A stretch of DNA of 64,000 nucleotides from Paramecium sonneborni (taxonomy: Eukaryota > Ciliophora > Oligohymenophorea > Peniculida > Parameciidae), in NCBI GenBank assembly GCA_905182985.1, contig CAJJDN010000011.1, positions 579,886 through 643,885 on the forward strand, in the 5' to 3' direction. This document shows, piece by piece, positions 59,888 through 64,000 of this stretch. The notes below the pieces were generated by a model. It was not told the origin of the DNA and searched no databases. It saw only the letters and a list, made by a program, of their open reading frames with translations. The translations under genes and the position numbers were made by a program. The first letter of the stretch is position 1. Every line of letters begins with the position of its first letter.

Positions 59888-62800
59888 TCATATATATTCA
59901 CTTTTAAATTATGAAGGTTTTTCTTCGATTAATTTAAGGTGTCTTGCTAAACAGCATCTTCTCAAATACCTGAACGCTATCAATAAAAATATAATTCCAA
60001 AAACTCCACATAAAATATAAATTACTATGATCCGATTTTCCTTTTATTCTGATTCACTCAAATCTATTTTTAAATTTACTTTTGTCTACTAAAAATTCAA
60101 ATCATTTGCTATTAATTCTTCTAACTTCTTATTTTATGAAATACTTTTTATCTGGAGCTAAGCAAATTTTAAATTATTTTACATAATCATTAATTAAAAA
60201 TACTGAAATTGCACCTGATCTTTCATTTAATACTATTGAATTATTATTATATTGTCTTGTATAATGATAAAATGATAAAGGTGATCCCAATTTTATAACA
60301 TTAAAATATGGAATTATTAGGGAAGATTTTGATTTATCCTCAAAATCATAAAAAGCAGCAAAATAGTCATTATTTTCATTCTTCTATATACATATTAATA
60401 TTGATTTTTCTAATAAGTAAGTTTCTATTGCAGTTGTGCCTTAGATATTTGTAAATTGCAAAACTAACTCAGAATATTGTTTATTCAAAAATATTAAATA
60501 AATTGGACCATCTTTACTTGAAACTATATATTAGTTTTCTTTATATTAGCAAATTTATTAAAATTCTATGAATTATAATGCAGAGTTTTATTCAGTTTAT
60601 ATTAAATTAGCTAATAAATCAAATTAATTAATTTCTTTTAATTAGCTATCAACAATTATCACTTTATTTGATATTAATAATATTAAATTTGCATCATCAC
60701 TAAATTAAAAATCCTTTAGTCCATCAATTACTTTTTGTTCTTTTAATTTATAGTTTTCATAAATTGAAATCTGAGTATCCTAATCTAATTGATTTAATAT
60801 TCCTATTTTCTAACCTTAATCAAATTTGATACTTATTAATTAATTAAAAGATATGTCAAAATCAAATTTGTCTATTTATTCTGGGTTTTATTTCAAACCA
60901 GCATATATAAAGTTTTAACAAACCAAATAAAATTACAATTGATCTTATTCTAAGGTAAAGCAATTTTTAATATCATTTAAAATTTATTAAGACTTGCTCT
61001 CTGAAAACAGAAATAAAGATGAATTTTATATAACTATTCTTTAATCATTTCCAATATATATTAGATCATTAAAACCATATTTTATCCAACTTGGTTAATT
61101 TTAAGACTAAGTAACTCTTTCAAGGATTTAAAAATTATCTTTTGAATCGCTAATAATACTTGAAATTGGTCCATCAAAAAATAAACTTTAATCAATTTAT
61201 AATAAACCATTATTTATTTTATAATCTGTTTGATTAAATTATAATGGCTACAATTTCAAAATATTACCAATTAATTTGACTTTTACAGTTATTGATTAAT
61301 TTTTATAATTATTGAAAATTACATCAACAAAAATAAATCTAGAATAGACATCTCTTTCTACAATGTTGTTAGGTGTAAATTCTAAAATTGAACTATATAT
61401 GTATAGATTATTATCTTAAAGTAATAGTTCATGCTCTCTAAATGTTAATGTTAGAAATCTTTATTCAATTTTTTATTAAATTATTTATTATGGCCAACTT
61501 GATAAGGAAAGTTCAGAATAAATTTGAAATTAAAGAATGTTTGTACTATTATAAATATATAAATGAGTTTAAGTTGATTAATAATTGAGATTTTCAATAG
61601 GATCATCTAAAAGTAACTTTCCTCTTAAAATTCTATTCTCATAAACAAATGCTTATTTATTTGTTAGAACAATTAATTAAGAATTAATATAATTAATATT
61701 AAAAATTTTATCTTGAAATGATTTTATAAAAGATTAATACCACCCATTATTAGAATTACTTATTATTACAAGATTATTTTTTTAATCAACTAATGCAATA
61801 TCATTTGAAAACATTGAAACCATTATACAAGTTATATTAATTTAGGTTTCTTATTTCAATTATTTATCAATTACATAATTTATAGTTACTTAAGATTGGT
61901 TTAGAATTATTATATTATTTTAGTACAATAGAAAAGTAGTAACTTTATTGATTGACTATAAAAGGATGTTATCAATATAAATAAATAGTGTATCTTATGA
62001 TTAATAAGCAATAATTATTTGATTTCCAACAACAGTTCCTTAAACATTCCTAATGTCTTATGGAATATTTTGTGCTAAGAGTACTTCTATTTCACATAGA
62101 AGGTGTAATTTATTAGTTTAACATTTTTATGAGTATAATTGAGAATCTTATAAATATATTAACAGTATGGATTCATCCAAATAATTAAGTAATGTTAACA
62201 ATTGTTTATTTGTAAGCTCCTTTTCAATATTCAATTTATAAGGCTGATTAAGAAATCCTTATTCTTAAATTTATATAAAAGGTCCAGAAACATAATTTAG
62301 AATTTTATATTCATTACCATAAAATTCGGATTCTCCAGAATTTAATGTTTATAATCCTTAATCTACAACATAAAAAGAATTAAAAGATAAATTAAATTAA
62401 CAAATTTCATCTGATTATATTAAGTAGTAACCAAAAATTGAACCAATTTATATTTTATTATTTACTATTTGTATTATATCGTCATCATAGTTTGTTGGAT
62501 AGATTTAACCAATAGAAACTTAAAAATTGGAATCAAAGTCTTTATTATAAATACTAGTATTATTTATAATAAGATATCGATTAGTGGCAGACAATTGAGT
62601 TACTTTTTATGAAAATACTTCAATCTCTTTATTATGAATCTTTCTTAAAGTACCACATTAAATGTAAAAAATATCACCTAATATTGTCATAAATTCAGGT
62701 TTTTTTTAACATGAATGATCATATAAAATTACACCTCCATCTTATGTATATTAGATAACTTATAGTTCAGTTAATATATAAACATTTTTTTCATCTTTTA

Positions 62801-63417
62801 AAACTTAAATGTAATTTATTTGAATCTACCTTTCCATATACAATGATTCATTAAAGAACGTTAAATATCCTGGAGATAAACCTAATAATCCATTATAAAA
62901 CCCAAAAATTTTAGTGAATTAAAGATTTTAAGTGTTGTTATATTAGATTTTATTTCCATTCTACAATACAAAAAGAATTTATGAAAAAGTACAATCAACC
63001 ACAAATTCGTTATTATAATATGTTATAGATGTACAATTTTCTTCTTCTAATTCCACTTTTTTTAAATTATATTCTGAACTTTACTAGTTATATATTTTTT
63101 GATATTTACTTATTTAGTATAATATAAAGTATATACTCTGTATTTATTGTCTATTTTTTTGGTTAAGATATCTACTCTTTATTAAGAATCAAAAGGCATA
63201 AACATAGATATAATTTGAATAATCTGTTCATCATTATCAATTTAACCAACATTATAAATAGATAGTTTTTCTTTTAATTTATCATATTTTTCAATCCCAA
63301 TTGCATAATTCTCCAAAATCTAAGCATTTATTTTTGATTTACTTTAATCTCATCTTTGTTGATTACATAAGTTATCGAATACACAACATAGACAAAAGAG
63401 AAAAAAACAATGTACAT
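59888..63417 (-). CDS. Very large type I membrane protein, second gene
   Basis: 1,151 residues after three introns (23, 26 and 25 nt); the spliced length is a multiple of three. Signal peptide MYIVFFSFVYVVYSITYV; long Asn/Gln-rich ectodomain with beta-like segments (for example QIIIAYQSQDTLFIYIDNIL, IYSSILEFTPNNIVERDVYS). A coiled stretch (LQIKSISQNKKLEELIANDL) leads to a membrane helix (IIVIYILCGVFGIIFLLIAF) and a basic, Cys-containing tail (RYLRRCCLARHLKLIEEKPS). Same layout as the gene at 51809 but on the opposite strand and with introns; by eye the sequences are only distantly similar. Function unknown; a surface or secretory-pathway receptor is a guess. Confidence 0.8.
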
Positions 63418-63456
63418 ATAATATTTGCAAATTAAATTTATTAGTAAAACATTTTT

Positions 63457-63800
63457 TCATTTTTTTCTACTTACAGCAGTTATTGGTCTCTTATGTTATT
63501 GTTGCTATTATTTAGCATCCATTCCCATAGCTTCTAAATCCTCTATAAATTTCAATTTTGTATAATACCTTTTAATACAACCCAAACATGAGTATTCTCT
63601 GCTAAAGTACTACTTATTATAGCATTCAAATCAACCATTTCTCCATTTTCTAATTTTATTCCTTTTGTTGTTGAGTTTATTTATGAATAGAAATGACTAT
63701 GTCTAAATATTGCTACATCTCCTAACCATTTCACCTTCTGTAATCCATCTCCACAATTTATTGCAAATTATTTATCTTTTATATGAACTTCTATTTTCAT
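63457..63800 (-). CDS. Small conserved-looking hypothetical protein
   Basis: 105 residues after one 26 nt intron; the spliced length is a multiple of three. N-terminal part is compact and beta-like (MKIEVHIKDKQFAINCGDGL, KVKWLGDVAIFRHSHFYSQI), followed by INSTTKGIKLENGEMVDLNA and a polar tail with poly-Gln. The WLGDVAIFR segment resembles a small domain I remember from ciliate and flagellate proteins, but I cannot name it surely. Its stop lies 39 bp upstream of the large membrane protein gene's start, in tandem. Confidence 0.6.
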
Positions 63801-64000
63801 AATTTAAATAAAATAATAAAATCAAAGCTTTCTTTATAAATTTTTAATTGCATTTATACCCTGTATAAAATATTTTTCTTTTAAAATTAATTCCTTCTCT
63901 CTTCTTTTCATTTGATTTTCAACTTATACAAATCTTTTTTCAATTATATCATTTTTCTTATTTCTTTCATTTATCTTTCTCTAATTTCAATTAATTTATT
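63801..64000. other. Right-edge stretch, no gene seen
   Basis: AT-rich, with pyrimidine-rich plus strand; upstream region of the small minus-strand gene. No supported frame within the visible part. Confidence 0.4.

Overview
The window looks like nuclear DNA of a Paramecium-type ciliate. Conserved proteins are read through only if TAA and TAG mean glutamine, and TGA is the only stop. Nearly all genes carry 20-34 nt GT...AG introns, and intergenic gaps are often only 20-150 bp. The DNA is extremely AT-rich, so ordinary ORF calls break the genes into pieces. I rebuilt genes by hand with TAA/TAG as Gln and small introns. Most models were checked by whether the spliced length is a multiple of three. 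The species is not determined; an aurelia-like Paramecium is an inference.

Layout. 0.7-3.7 kb: four small hypothetical genes. 3.7-10.2 kb: a large leucine-rich-repeat protein, a p24 cargo receptor, casein kinase 2 beta with a TAA-encoded polyglutamine tail, and mitochondrial ribosomal protein bL21m. 11.1-16.2 kb: an EF-hand-like/C2 membrane protein, a DHHC palmitoyltransferase and two hypothetical proteins. 17-20 kb: gene-poor, with a degenerate ORF. 20.2-25.8 kb: three ribosomal protein genes (eL6, eL27, uL3) around a duplicated contig junction. 27-33.3 kb: a decayed ORF, a Myb/SANT gene at a second duplicated junction, V-ATPase subunit e, a SKP1-like protein and an AGC kinase. 33.5-37.2 kb: an HTH protein, then 2.8 kb without genes. 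37.2-45.4 kb: three coiled-coil or hypothetical genes and S-adenosylhomocysteine hydrolase. 45.6-51.3 kb: coiled-coil genes, an RBR E3 ligase and a PX sorting nexin. 51.8-63.8 kb: two very large type I membrane proteins flanking an HMG-like gene, a double cyclic-nucleotide-binding protein, CIAO2 and a decayed PP2C.

The genes do not form one pathway. They are a mix of housekeeping (translation, ubiquitin, trafficking, methyl cycle, Fe-S assembly) and ciliate-specific genes. The most notable signal is at 21.9-24.4 kb. Two copies of the same locus, separated by a single N, differ only by a 49 bp TA-flanked insertion inside a reading frame, as expected for an internal eliminated sequence (IES). 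Several broken ORFs with in-frame TGA suggest ongoing gene decay or further unrecognised insertions.
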